This document shows positions 7,700 to 17,083 of a stretch of 64,000 nucleotides of DNA, piece after piece; positions within the stretch are counted from its first letter, which is position 1, and each line of letters begins with the position of its first letter. Location: the NCBI GenBank assembly GCA_018350325.1, contig JAEVLN010000009.1:1695388-1759387 (forward strand), given 5' to 3'. The position numbers were made by a program, and so were the translations under genes. The DNA is from Globodera rostochiensis. Its lineage: Eukaryota > Nematoda > Chromadorea > Rhabditida > Heteroderidae. The notes under the pieces were generated by a model. That model did no database searches. It worked only from the letters and a program-made list of their open reading frames with translations, and was not told the DNA's origin.

Positions 7700-10600
7700 A
7701 TGTCCTTTCACGACCACACATATGCTACGATTCCGTCTGCAGGTGGTAGCACTGCGAAACGTCGACGAAGGCGAAACGACGACGACAACGACGACGACGA
7801 CCACAACTATGCCCGTCCCTCACCCAACCCTACTCAAACTTATATTCGTGCACTCGACTCAGACACCCAATTTAATCGGAAATTTAAACTTCAAAGCGTA
7901 AAAACATCCTTCATGATCGAAAATTTGCCCTCAAACCCGGAAGCGATGTTACGCTCCCTTTTTGTTCACTGTGTACTGTCTGCCTTGCGAGAGGCAGAAC
8001 ACAATGGAATTACACCGGACCAGCTAGGGGCCGTGATTTCATCCGAGCTGCTCGATCCTAACATATGGATTCCAATTCGACGCCTCACACAGAATACAGC
8101 AGACTCTATTCTGAATCGTTTCCTTGAGGTTGCCCAGTCAAAGTCGCGGGAGGGGTCTATTTGGGGGGCACCGTTTACGGTCGCGATCACCACTCTGGAT
8201 GTGGTCCATCTGCCCAGACAACGTGAAATTCGTGGTCGAGGGAAAACGCTAAAATCTGTACGCCATGTAGTGAAGGAAAGTGCACTTCTCCGCGTGTGCA
8301 ACGACAACAATTCCTATTGCCTTTTTTATGCACTTGAACTCAGCCGGATCTATCACACGGGTGAAATGCGACAACAGAATTTCAGCTATTACATCAATCA
8401 CCTACATGAAAGACAACGACAGGACGTTGTGCATTTGATGGAGGGAGCAGAAATCCCCATGGATCTGCCTGAATATGATGCGATCGTGTTTGTCCCGCAA
8501 ATTGTCGATTTTTGGAATGAAATATATGCAATCTCCGGGCAAAAGTTCAAAGTGTTCATATTCGGCTCCGTTGGACAATACAAACCGAAATTTCAATATG
8601 GGCCGGACAATTTCAATGTAGCACTGTCGCTTTACCACGCCGATGGACATTTTGACGGCATTCGTTGCGGAGTTGGCAGGGCGATATTCGGTCGCGACTA
8701 TTATTGTTTTTCGTGTGAGTGCCCATACAATAATTCAAAAGAACATACTGCACGATGCACTGCACGCTGTATAAATTGTTGCCGCGTGGGTGTGGGACAC
8801 CCCTGCAAACCTGACAACAACAACAACAACTATTCTCGAAAATGTGATCTATGTGGAAAAACTTTTGTGAATGTTAACTGCTTCCATCATCATCTGGTCG
8901 GCAACGTTTGTCACCAGTACAAAAAATGTGAAAAATGTGGAGTTATATGGAAAGTTAAAAACAACACACAGAGAGGGCGACAAGGACATGTTTGTGGAGA
9001 GAAGTTTTGCCATACCTGCAAATCTTATCACGACACCAAGCGCGGCTGCTTTATTCAAAAGCTGAAGCCCCGACAGCCCAAAAAATACAGATTGATCGCT
9101 TACGATTGCGAGACGACGCAGAACACCCGCGTGGCCGGAGCACCGGATCGCCGTTTGCATTCTGCAAACTTCATTTCTGCACACGTTGTATGCACCAAGT
9201 GCATTAGAGACAATATCTGGCGCAATTCTTTGCGCCAGCATCCCCCTTGTCAAGTTTGCGGACAATTTCGAACGGTGACATTCTCTCAGTGCCCATATGA
9301 ACGGACAGAGACAGATGCGCAGCACGTCGCGCAGGACCCTATTGAAGATTTTGTCCGCTGGCTCCTCACCGGGTTCGACCGGCGACATCCGACAGTGCTG
9401 TTTGCTCATTTTGGTGGTCGTTTTGACAACATTATGCTCTTCCGTCAATTCTTCCTTAGAGGCATATGCCCGCAAATGATTCGCCGAGGAAACAAACTAT
9501 ACGAAATGAAAATTTCAAAAGGCCCACAAAACCCGGAAATAATCATTCGCGACAGCTGGAATCTGATGCCCGTGGCGCTCGGCTTGCTACCCGGGGCATT
9601 CGGGCTCAACGTGAGGGACAAGGAATTTTTCCCTCATCTGGCAAATGTGGAGACAAACTACGGACGTGTGCTGCCACAACTTCCGCCGAAATCGGACTAC
9701 CTATACGGTGGAATGATTCCTGACCGTCAGCGCCGGTTTGACGAATGGTATGCGGTGCACCAGCATGAGGAATTTGATTTATGCGAACAACTCGCGGCAT
9801 ATTGCACAAACGACACGCGGATACTCATCGAGGCACTGATTGCCTTCCGCACCGAATTCCTTCAGGTCAGCGACCCATTGGAACGACACACTATAAACGA
9901 CGAAGAAGAAGAAGAAGAAGATATGGAAAATGGAGCAGCGTTTGAGGTTGCGGATGGTGGCATTGACATTGCGTGGGAGCCGATGACGATCGCAAGTGCT
10001 TCAATGAAGCACTTCCGCCTCAACCACCTGAAGCGTGATCAGCTAGCGATCGTGCCTGAGCGTGGCTATGACACGGCAAACACGCAAAGCTTGCTGGCGC
10101 TCAAATTCCTCAACTGGTACGCGGAGGCGCACGGGGTCCGCATACAAACGGCGCACTCTCCCGGAGGAGAGAAGAAAATTGGTCCGTCCTACACAGTGGA
10201 CGGCTACATATCCGACACGGACACCGTAATTGAAGTGAACGGCTGTCACTGGCACGCGCACGACCATCCCCGACATCGCTTCTTTCCGCAAACTGTCATG
10301 GCGAGCGGAAAGACGGCAGCCAAAATTCGAGAAGCCGATGCACGTCGACTGGCGTTTATCCGTACTCAGGTCCGCGAGGTCCTTGTTTTCTGGGAGTGCG
10401 AGATCGGCGATGCGAAACGACAAGATGCAGGAATGCAGCAATCGTTCGCTGCGTATCGGGACAAAGGGCCCATAAGCTTGAAGGACGCCTACCATGGCGG
10501 ACGGGTTGGACCACAACGACTACACTACCAAGTGTCGAGCGGATGGACAATGAAATACTACGACGTGCGGTCGCTGTACCCCTTCACAAACGCGGTAACC

Positions 10601-11935
10601 GCCTACCCCACCGGGCATCCGGTGCGCGTGAATGTCATTAACGACGCAGACTCTGCTGTGGATTGGCGTCATCCTGACGACATTCCAGTGCGCGGTATTC
10701 TCAAGGTGTTCGTGGTGCCACCTCTGCGCATCGATGTCCCTGTGCTGCCCGTAAAGTTTGATCAACGTCTTCTCTTTCCTTTGTGCCGTCGGTGTGCAAT
10801 CCAATACCCGGAGGGAGGAGTTCGAGCAGACTATCGCTGCTCGCACACATCGGATGAGGAGCGCGGATGGGTGTCAACAGTGACGTCAATTGAACTGGCC
10901 GAGGCGCTGCGTAACGGTTACCGTTGCACAGCGTATTACCGCTCCATCGAATGGGAGGAAGTGCAGTGGGATGATCGGGTGTTTCGGGGCTATGTCGCCG
11001 AGTTCATGGCGATGAAAACGCACGCGAGCGGTTTTCCCGATGATGTGCAGACGGAGGAGCAGCAACAACAATTTATGGATGAGTGCGAAGAAATGTTCGG
11101 CATACGCATCGATCCGGACAAGATGGAGCACAACAAAGCAAAGAGGACCATCGCTAAACTGTGCAACAATTCCCTTTGGGGGCGCTTTTCTCTGCGCAAC
11201 GGTCTGTCCAAGACCGTCGTCACTGACTCTCCTGCGGAACTCCGCGCGCTGCTGGACAACTCAGCCATTGAGGTGAGTGCCATTGATCAACTTAACGATG
11301 AATGTTTGTTGATCACCTATACATCTATCAATGAATGGGTGGAAGAGCATGAATGTTCCAACATTATGCTGTCTCTCTGGACAACATCGGCTGCGCGCCT
11401 TCACCTTTTGCGTCTTATGCAGGCGGTGGTGCGCGCTCCAAACTCCGTGCTCATCTACACGGATACGGACAGCGTGTGCTTTGCGTACCGCGAGGCCGAT
11501 GGGTGCCCGCTGACAACCGGCCCCCATCTTGGCGATCTGTCCGACGAATGGCCAGAACATGAGCTGCTTGAATTTGTGTCGGGCGGATGCAAGCAGTACG
11601 CACTGCGAATGCGCCATTGTCAAACCGGGGAGGAAAAAACGGTCTTGAAAGTCCGGGGTATCACACTTTGCGCAGACGCTTGCCGTCTCCTACATTTTGA
11701 AACGTTCAAGAGAAGCGTCTTACGCTACGCCGATGCCGAGGACGACGTAGATTGTGATGACGATGATGATGATGACACAATAGCGATCGAGTACCCCAAT
11801 TTCCTAAGGCCCAGCATAAGGGATGGCACCGTTATGTCTGTAAAACTTACCAAAAGATATAGACCCATAGTAACCAAGGGTATTGTTGTTGTTGGAAGGG
11901 GTATGATTGTTCAGGATTTTGGATATATACCATAA
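7700..11935 (+). CDS. POLB: Protein-primed DNA polymerase family B
   Basis: A 1411-residue replicase. The N terminus (1-45) has a basic RRRRR block and an acidic run. Residues about 335-450 hold several Cys/His pairs (for example CDLCGKTF...HHHL and CEKCGVIW) likely to bind zinc. The 3'-5' exonuclease shows Exo I D469-x-E471 (YDCETT), Exo II D576 (GGRFDNIML) and Exo III D705 (YCTNDTRIL). Between exonuclease and polymerase sits a VSR/PD-(D/E)xK-like segment with D834 (VDGYI) and E845 (VIEVNGCHWHAHDH). Polymerase motif A D955 (DVRSLYPF), motif B N1156-N1157-S (KLCNNSLWGRF) and motif C D1255/D1257 (YTDTDSV) are all intact. Such enzymes replicate linear genomes from a terminal protein. The gene is uninterrupted and has its own TATA promoter. 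Confidence 0.95.
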   Translation: MSFHDHTYATIPSAGGSTAKRRRRRNDDDNDDDDHNYARPSPNPTQTYIRALDSDTQFNRKFKLQSVKTSFMIENLPSNPEAMLRSLFVHCVLSALREAEHNGITPDQLGAVISSELLDPNIWIPIRRLTQNTADSILNRFLEVAQSKSREGSIWGAPFTVAITTLDVVHLPRQREIRGRGKTLKSVRHVVKESALLRVCNDNNSYCLFYALELSRIYHTGEMRQQNFSYYINHLHERQRQDVVHLMEGAEIPMDLPEYDAIVFVPQIVDFWNEIYAISGQKFKVFIFGSVGQYKPKFQYGPDNFNVALSLYHADGHFDGIRCGVGRAIFGRDYYCFSCECPYNNSKEHTARCTARCINCCRVGVGHPCKPDNNNNNYSRKCDLCGKTFVNVNCFHHHLVGNVCHQYKKCEKCGVIWKVKNNTQRGRQGHVCGEKFCHTCKSYHDTKRGCFIQKLKPRQPKKYRLIAYDCETTQNTRVAGAPDRRLHSANFISAHVVCTKCIRDNIWRNSLRQHPPCQVCGQFRTVTFSQCPYERTETDAQHVAQDPIEDFVRWLLTGFDRRHPTVLFAHFGGRFDNIMLFRQFFLRGICPQMIRRGNKLYEMKISKGPQNPEIIIRDSWNLMPVALGLLPGAFGLNVRDKEFFPHLANVETNYGRVLPQLPPKSDYLYGGMIPDRQRRFDEWYAVHQHEEFDLCEQLAAYCTNDTRILIEALIAFRTEFLQVSDPLERHTINDEEEEEEDMENGAAFEVADGGIDIAWEPMTIASASMKHFRLNHLKRDQLAIVPERGYDTANTQSLLALKFLNWYAEAHGVRIQTAHSPGGEKKIGPSYTVDGYISDTDTVIEVNGCHWHAHDHPRHRFFPQTVMASGKTAAKIREADARRLAFIRTQVREVLVFWECEIGDAKRQDAGMQQSFAAYRDKGPISLKDAYHGGRVGPQRLHYQVSSGWTMKYYDVRSLYPFTNAVTAYPTGHPVRVNVINDADSAVDWRHPDDIPVRGILKVFVVPPLRIDVPVLPVKFDQRLLFPLCRRCAIQYPEGGVRADYRCSHTSDEERGWVSTVTSIELAEALRNGYRCTAYYRSIEWEEVQWDDRVFRGYVAEFMAMKTHASGFPDDVQTEEQQQQFMDECEEMFGIRIDPDKMEHNKAKRTIAKLCNNSLWGRFSLRNGLSKTVVTDSPAELRALLDNSAIEVSAIDQLNDECLLITYTSINEWVEEHECSNIMLSLWTTSAARLHLLRLMQAVVRAPNSVLIYTDTDSVCFAYREADGCPLTTGPHLGDLSDEWPEHELLEFVSGGCKQYALRMRHCQTGEEKTVLKVRGITLCADACRLLHFETFKRSVLRYADAEDDVDCDDDDDDDTIAIEYPNFLRPSIRDGTVMSVKLTKRYRPIVTKGIVVVGRGMIVQDFGYIP

Positions 11936-12053
11936 ACATTTATTTTAACAGATTGCTAGTCAATGGAAGATGTAAAACTATTAAAATATTCGCTAAGGAG
12001 TATGCTTTTTATGGGGTAAATAGACAATATTTGACAAACAAAGTGACAATTAA
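11936..12053. other. Gap between convergent polymerase and PAZ genes
   Basis: An AT-rich 118-base gap with no ORF. An AATAAA on the minus strand (about 11939-11945) may serve the minus-strand PAZ gene. Convergent transcripts ending here could form double-stranded RNA. Confidence 0.4.
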
Positions 12054-12725
12054 TTAAAAATGTTTGCATCTTGATGACACAAACCAGAGACCGCATTCAT
12101 CATCATCATCATCATCTTCGCTTTTAGGCAAACAAGTGGGCGAGGAACAGTGGAGGATTTGACCACCGTCGGTTGGTGGTGGTGGTGTAGACGTGTCTAC
12201 AAATCGCAATTCCGAAGAATTGATCCATGCTTCTGGTGGCATTCCAGGTGGTGGTGGTGGTGGTGTGCAACGAGGTAACAGCACAGGGATAGGATCGTCC
12301 TCGCTGTTTGGACAGAACATTGGTTGCATAATATCGACACGTTCTGGTTCGTTAACCAGTGTTAAAAGTTCAATCGGATAAAATTTAGACGAATCTCTGC
12401 TGGCATCAAAAAAATTTTTTTTGATTACGCATGGCAAGTGCGGATACTTTAACACGATTTTGTGCCGACAAAAGAAGTAAGCTGCAACACAAACATTAAA
12501 GGGCTTTCGAAGGCGGCCGTAGGCAAGCAGAGTATCCGCTCCCTCCTCTGTAAGCCCGGCGCAGAAAAATGTCTGCTGAAACCCATTTCGATCCGTGTAG
12601 AGTGTTCTCATCTTTTTGTGTATTAATTCTTTCAGCACACTTTCGCGCTCGCCCCGGTCGCGAGCCAAGCGGTCGCCAATACAATGCGGAGGGCAGCTCA
12701 GGAACTGTGAAAGTTCCGAAAGCAT
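12054..12725 (-). CDS. PAZ-only Argonaute-like protein carried by the Polinton
   Basis: A 223-residue protein, read from ATG 12725 because the upstream open frame begins with GTG. Residues about 8-122 match an Argonaute linker plus PAZ domain: CIGDRLARDRGERE, RTLYTDRNG, GRLRKPFNVCVAAYFF (F76-F85), KIVLKYPHLPCVI (residues 89-101; YPHLPC also occurs in animal AGO proteins) and FYPIELLTLV. PAZ binds the 3' end of small RNAs. After residue 130 the protein turns Pro-rich (PPPPPP) and acidic (EDDDDDDEC) and stops; there are no MID or PIWI domains and no slicer residues. It is the only minus-strand gene in the element, with a TATA-like CTAATATATAA at about 12794-12805 and an acceptor-like ATTACAG just before the start. 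Capture from a host Argonaute and a role as small-RNA decoy are inference; a host gene fragment inserted by chance is the alternative. Confidence 0.8.
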   Translation of the reverse strand: MLSELSQFLSCPPHCIGDRLARDRGERESVLKELIHKKMRTLYTDRNGFQQTFFCAGLTEEGADTLLAYGRLRKPFNVCVAAYFFCRHKIVLKYPHLPCVIKKNFFDASRDSSKFYPIELLTLVNEPERVDIMQPMFCPNSEDDPIPVLLPRCTPPPPPPGMPPEAWINSSELRFVDTSTPPPPTDGGQILHCSSPTCLPKSEDDDDDDECGLWFVSSRCKHF

Positions 12726-12890
12726 TTTTTTTTTGGGCGCTGTAATCGCGCGCACAAGATGAAGAACGAATGAAAAATATTTTTAATTTAAGCATTATAT
12801 ATTAGGAGCTGAGTACAGTATGAAAAAAAATCTAATTCAATTTTAACGCGCTTGTTTGGGCAATCGTCGCGATATCCTTCCTTATCTGTC

Positions 12891-12900
12891 CATATAAAAA
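12891..12900 (+). promoter_or_regulatory. TATA box of Asn-rich gene
   Basis: CCATATAAAA lies 54-63 bases upstream of ATG 12954, and the gap 12726-12953 holds this divergent promoter pair (minus-strand PAZ gene and plus-strand Asn-rich gene). Confidence 0.55.
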
Positions 12901-12953
12901 GGTGCGCGAAAGCCATTCTTTTCACTTTATAATAATATTGTTAAAAACAATTA

Positions 12954-13235
12954 ATGAATTATCAAAATCAAACAATTGCACCAGTTAAATCGGACGATGC
13001 CCAACTTTGGAAACTTTTCCGTCAAAAATACGTTTTAACATTTAAACTTTGTCGTGATTGCTCACAAACTTTGTTTAACTCAACAAAGAGCAACGAGTGC
13101 AACAACAACAACAACAGCAACAACCGCGCTTTTGAAGAGGACGGATACGGGGGAGTCAGGGTGCAATTTCGTCTGTGCAAAGGCTGTACGTTGCTCAACC
13201 TAACCCTTAGCGATTTTTACGCTGTGCCTAAGAAT

Positions 13236-13267
<32 letters not shown>

Positions 13268-13445
13268 TTACAGTAATAACAGTGGCTTTTATAAGAATTA
13301 TAAGAACCAAAATCAGGGATTTAACAATAATTACAACACCAACAACAGCTGTAGCACCAGCAACAATAACAATAGTAACGACAACTACAAAACCGGAGAC
13401 GAGAACGTCAACAGCAACTTCAACAACGGATGGATGAATAATTGA
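12954..13445 (+). CDS. Asn-rich protein with two CxxC pairs
   Basis: A 163-residue protein not recognised as a known family. Residues 1-85 are of normal complexity with CRDC (about 33-36) and CKGC (about 75-78), a spacing that suits a zinc ribbon. Between and after them are poly-Asn runs built on AAC repeats; the last 75 residues are more than one third Asn. A TATA box precedes it and it ends before an AT-rich gap. It lies in the accessory block right of the polymerase. Possible roles (nucleic-acid-binding or prion-like scaffold) cannot be decided from the sequence. Confidence 0.5.
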
Positions 13446-13926
13446 TGATAATATATATTTAGATTATTTGTGTTTTCCACACCTTTTCAATGCTTCATTT
13501 TCCCATTTTTAATATTTTGATGATAAAATTCTTAATCAGATTGTATTTGATCGGTTTACAGTTTTTCCTCCCAGGTCTCGAGTCCTAGGCATATGGCGCT
13601 ATATTTATCGGGTCGAATCATTGATCAAATTTTTATTTAAATTCACCGGTAATAAATGTGACAGTCTCATTTGACGGATTAGTGGGAGGGGAAACGCACA
13701 TCTTTGCGCATTAAGGGTGCCGCCGCACCCTCTATTGTATTCGTTGACCTTTCGGTTGGTCAACTCTCGACCTCGCGTCTTGCGCATATGGCACTTCGTG
13801 CGCGGTGGGCGAGCCATCAGCAGATGTGTGCCACCCAAAATGCCATCGTATATAACGGGGGTAAAAAGTGGACATTTTTTTTTTCACACCCATTTCGCCC
13901 TGCCAACAGCAACCTCTTCAACAACC
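13446..13926. promoter_or_regulatory. Upstream region with TATA box for the spliced gene
   Basis: No credible coding in the first 400 bases. GTATATAAC at 13849-13857 lies about 70 bases before ATG 13927 and is a candidate TATA box. A longer open frame starts at 13717 but shows no conserved content before residue 71, so the promoter reading is preferred. Confidence 0.45.
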
Positions 13927-14934
13927 ATGAACAACGAGGAGCGACAGCGCACCCGGGAGGCCCTAAGGCGGCAGTTAAATTTGTTAGTGGACGAGATCGA
14001 CATGGTTGTCGCCGAACTTCTAGCGAACCAGGATCAAATTGCGAACGACAACAACAACAACAACTACAACTACGAGGATGCTCAAGAGGATGTGAGTTTA
14101 ACATGTTCTGTGTACCAAAGGGTAGAAGCACAATTTTGTGTTTTACAGATCGCACCGGTGCTGGTCAATCTTGACCAAATGCCGCAACAGCAGCAGCAGC
14201 AGCATTGGGAAAACGACATGAACGGCATCGATGTAGCCGCATTCAACGATGAGTGGCCAATTCTAGACCACATGCAGCAGCAGGAGCAGCAGCAGCAGTG
14301 GGAGGACGGCTTTGATGTCGCCGCAACCAATGATGAACGGCCAATTCTGGACCATCTGCAACAGCAGCAGCAGCAGGAGCAGTGGGAGAACGACTTGGAT
14401 GCTTTGGATGCCGGCGCCGATAACGGTTAGCGATCAATTTTGTGTTAAATTGTAATTGGGGATATATTGTAGGAATGTTTTTCAACACGCCGTGGTCGCC
14501 ATCTAGCCCTCCGGGCTATCAGGCCAACGGTTAGCGATCAATTTTGTGTTAAATTGTAATAGGGGATATATTGTAGGAATGTTTTTCAACACGCCGTGGT
14601 CGCCATCTAGCCCTCCGGGCTATCAGGCCATTCTAATTCATCAGGAAGTGGACGGTCTTCGTCACGATCTAAGTTAGAAGGGGAAAGGGTCGGGAAATCT
14701 TTTTAATTTTATTAGTGTATGAGCGGCTGGTGCGGCGCTCACAGCCCACTGACTACCATAGGCGTTTGTTTTTTAAATATTTTATTGTAATTTTTTATAA
14801 CAGGTGTGCTGCTTCATGAGGAGGAGGAGCCGGAACAGCAGCAGCAACAACAACATCAACAACCGTGGCAACTCTATCCAGTTGAAACTGTTTGGCTGAC
14901 GCCACGAAGCCACCGTGTGCCGCGTCATCATCGT

Positions 14935-14966
<32 letters not shown>

Positions 14967-15557
14967 ACAGAATGCGGGCGACAATGTTCTAGAATTCGCA
15001 CAGGCTTTCGAAAGACCGGTGCCGCAGCGAACGCCCAGCCCTTCGAATGGAGCGCCTTTTGTGCATGCACTAATGCACGCTCAGCCTTCGGCTGTTGCGC
15101 CAACGGTCGTCGAAGGGACACTGATCTTCTCAGATCAGTGTCTGCTGTGCAGGAGCGATCACGACTCCTCCGGCAACAACGGCGGTAGCCAGGTCGTACA
15201 CAGAGGAAACAACTGCCTCTGTGTAATGATCTGCGAGGCGTGTGTCACCAATGGATGGTGGCAACAATATGTTGCAAGTAGTGCGCAGACTGCTGCGCTT
15301 GCCATTGAGGCAAACTTAGACCCGTACACGGGTCTTCCGAACGAAGATCCGGAGTCCTACCGAAACTGGGTAACAAATTTTTTGGCTTATTCATTTTTTC
15401 ATGGGAAGTTTATATTTAGGTCGAGGCGCATGATGTACGCCCGCGGTGCTTGCGCTGCCATGCGCAACGGGTGGACTTCCTGTTTCCAGTGACCCGCCCC
15501 AGGAGGACTCAACGCGTACGCTCTGAGCGTCAATGTTCAATCTGCCGCCGAAGCTAA
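13927..15557 (+). CDS. Four-exon Gln-rich gene with RING-like C terminus
   Basis: Four exons join in frame: 13927-14091, 14149-14425, 14804-15369 and 15420-15557, giving 381 residues. Introns are GTGAGT..TTTTACAG (57 bases), GTTAGC..TATAACAG (378 bases) and GTAACA..ATTTAG (50 bases). The N terminus is helical and acidic; residues 115-205 have several poly-Gln runs. Cysteines in the last third are C260-x2-C263, C285-x-C287, C291-x2-C294, C346-x2-C349 and C375-x2-C378, close to a RING-type cross-brace with one extra pair; the last two pairs appear only after splicing out intron 3. A ubiquitin-ligase role is inference. Intron 1 is a multiple of three, so it may be retained. Introns imply nuclear transcription. 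Whether the gene belongs to the Polinton or to the host flank is uncertain. Confidence 0.5.
14422..14629. repeat. 104-bp tandem duplication spanning a splice donor
   Basis: Units 14422-14525 and 14526-14629 differ at only one or two bases. Each begins AACG-GTTAGC, so the 5' splice site of intron 2 is duplicated, and each contains a hairpin TAGCCC-TCC-GGGCTA. Confidence 0.85.
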
Positions 15558-16244
15558 GCGACCAGATGTTTTTTTGTAATTTATTTTTCAATCAACAATA
15601 ATTCATTCATTTATTTAACATTTATTTTTCTTATTTTTTTGCGTTAATTTTATGTATATTGTTCATTAATTTTATATTTTTCATCTTTACTTATAATTTT
15701 AATATCAAAGTGCATCATTCACCACTTACTCTTTCTGTTTTATTCCTACTTTTTTTCTTTTCGTGCATTTTTTTATCATCATTTACTTCCGTGCAACACT
15801 TTATTTATTAATTGGTTTTCAATCGTATGATGGCTTTGCATTAATAGCACAGATTTTAAACTTGGGTTTTATTATAGAACGTTAAACTATTACAAAGATT
15901 TCTGCAATAGGTGTCTTTGGGGGAAAGGGGTACGGATAGTTTGCACAAAGATGTAATTACTCGAATACACTTTAATATAGAGTGTAAGAAAGCGCGAGTG
16001 TCCGTGTTTGACGGATCGGGTAAAACTTGTTTGGACGGGGAGTGTTATACTACATATTGTACATAAAAATAAAACACAAAAATATTTCTGAAAATAAAAT
16101 TTAAAAAATTAAAAATCAACAAAAAAATATAAGTATGGGTTTCTGACCTTTCGCACAATCAATAAAAACGTATTCAGAATAATTATAAAATTTTAAAAAA
16201 ACATACGAGTCCGAATTAAAGAAAACGCCAATTTATCTGCGACT
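15558..16244. other. AT-rich gene-free stretch at right flank of Polinton
   Basis: No ORF, tRNA or clear repeat seen. The right terminus of the element is expected here, but no inverted copy of a known end could be matched because the left end is outside the window. Confidence 0.5.
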
Positions 16245-16560
16245 ATTACACGCTTTTTCCAACAATCTTAAATTTGCACATCTTTTTTGGATTGGTCGTT
16301 ATAAGGTGTGAAAAGCAAAAATCCCTACCGTACTTGGTCATTCAAAGCCGCTCCCCGCGGAATTTTGGCCGCAATAATGCGAATTTGTGTTATGTGTCGG
16401 GGGAGGGGTGTTATTTGACCGCTGTACAGCGATTTTGAAGGTGGACGGGGATCGGGGAACGACTAATGAATGGCCTGTGCGGTAGGGACTTTTACTTTTC
16501 ACACCTTATAAAGACCAAAAGCAAAAGTTGTGCAAATTTAAATTTGTTGAAGAGTTCAAA
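16245..16560. repeat. Foldback element with arms of about 100 bp
   Basis: Sequence from about 16250 (TTAAATTTGCACATC, TAAGGTGTGAAAAGC, ATCCCTACCG) returns as its reverse complement at 16440-16555 (CGGTAGGGAC, CTTTTCACACCTTAT, GTGCAAATTTAA). Arms are imperfect, with a 100-base centre. A MITE or hairpin-forming repeat. Confidence 0.75.
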
Positions 16561-16694
16561 AAATAATGGCCATGTAAGCCTCGAGCAATGAATTGTAAAC
16601 AAAAATTTAATCCAACCCCTTAACTAGTTTAAAATTGGATCTGAGCCAGGTGTCAACACGATCCTTTATTTATTTTTACGATTTCAAATAAAAA

Positions 16695-17083
16695 TTAACC
16701 CCGAACCCATAACAGTAAAATCGCACATGTACAATTTAAAAACAAAAGACCCCCTCCCTCCACCGTCCGACTCCATAAGAACAAAAATTGATCTACCTCC
16801 TCCTCCTCCTCCTCATTGGCATTGTTCACCCGGCGCCCTCCACCCCGCCCTCCGCGCCCCGCTCCACCCCTCCCTCCGCGCCCAGAACCGCCACCGCGCT
16901 GGCGACTGCCTCCTCCACTGCTTCCACCTCCTCCTCGGCCGCCGCTGGTGCTCGAACTGCCACTGCCCTTGCCTCTTCCTCCTCCTCCTCCGCTTCGTCC
17001 GCATTGCACGACAGAAGAGGGACTGGTGATGAACAGCGCCCCCCAAATCAATGCTAGAAGAACTGCGTTGCACTTCCAAGAGT
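16695..17083 (-). CDS. Gly/Arg-rich protein exon, possibly secreted or membrane
   Basis: A minus-strand open frame starts right after an acceptor-like TTTGCAG and has no in-frame ATG, so it is probably an internal or last exon. It opens with a hydrophobic stretch (NAVLLALIWGALFITS) that could be a signal peptide or membrane anchor. It continues with about 60 residues of GGRGG/GSGG repeats, then NNANEEEEEEVDQF and a hydrophobic end. The phase fits the PDI-like exon at 17295-17374 upstream, so the two could be joined, but that would give an odd chimera. Other reading frames here are also open because of GC-rich repeats, so confidence is low. Confidence 0.3.

Larger units (their letters stand above)
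1..15600 (+). mobile_element. Maverick/Polinton (adintovirus-like) element, left end missing
   Basis: The combination of a DDE integrase, a double-jelly-roll capsid protein, an adenain-type cysteine protease and a protein-primed family B DNA polymerase in about 12 kb is diagnostic of Mavericks/Polintons. Structural genes and polymerase are all on the plus strand, packed with gaps under 350 bases; accessory genes with TATA boxes and introns follow at the right. The window begins inside the element, so the left terminal inverted repeat is not visible, and I could not identify a matching right repeat; the right limit is set just after the last element-like gene and is approximate. No FtsK/HerA packaging ATPase is visible; it may lie left of base 1 or be missing. 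All structural and replication ORFs here are open, so this looks like a recent insertion. Confidence 0.92.

Noticed and set aside
7659..7901. 80-residue ORF overlapping the polymerase start
   Set aside because: Poly-Thr from GAC/ACG repeats in a shifted frame of the polymerase N terminus.
13717..13926. Upstream extension of the spliced RING-like gene to ATG 13717
   Set aside because: The extension overlaps a TATA-box region and has no conserved content; ATG 13927 fits a promoter about 70 bases upstream.
16788..17057. Plus-strand ORF with hydrophobic start followed by Pro/Ser/Ala/Thr repeats
   Set aside because: Antisense of Gly-rich repeats; both strands open because of composition.
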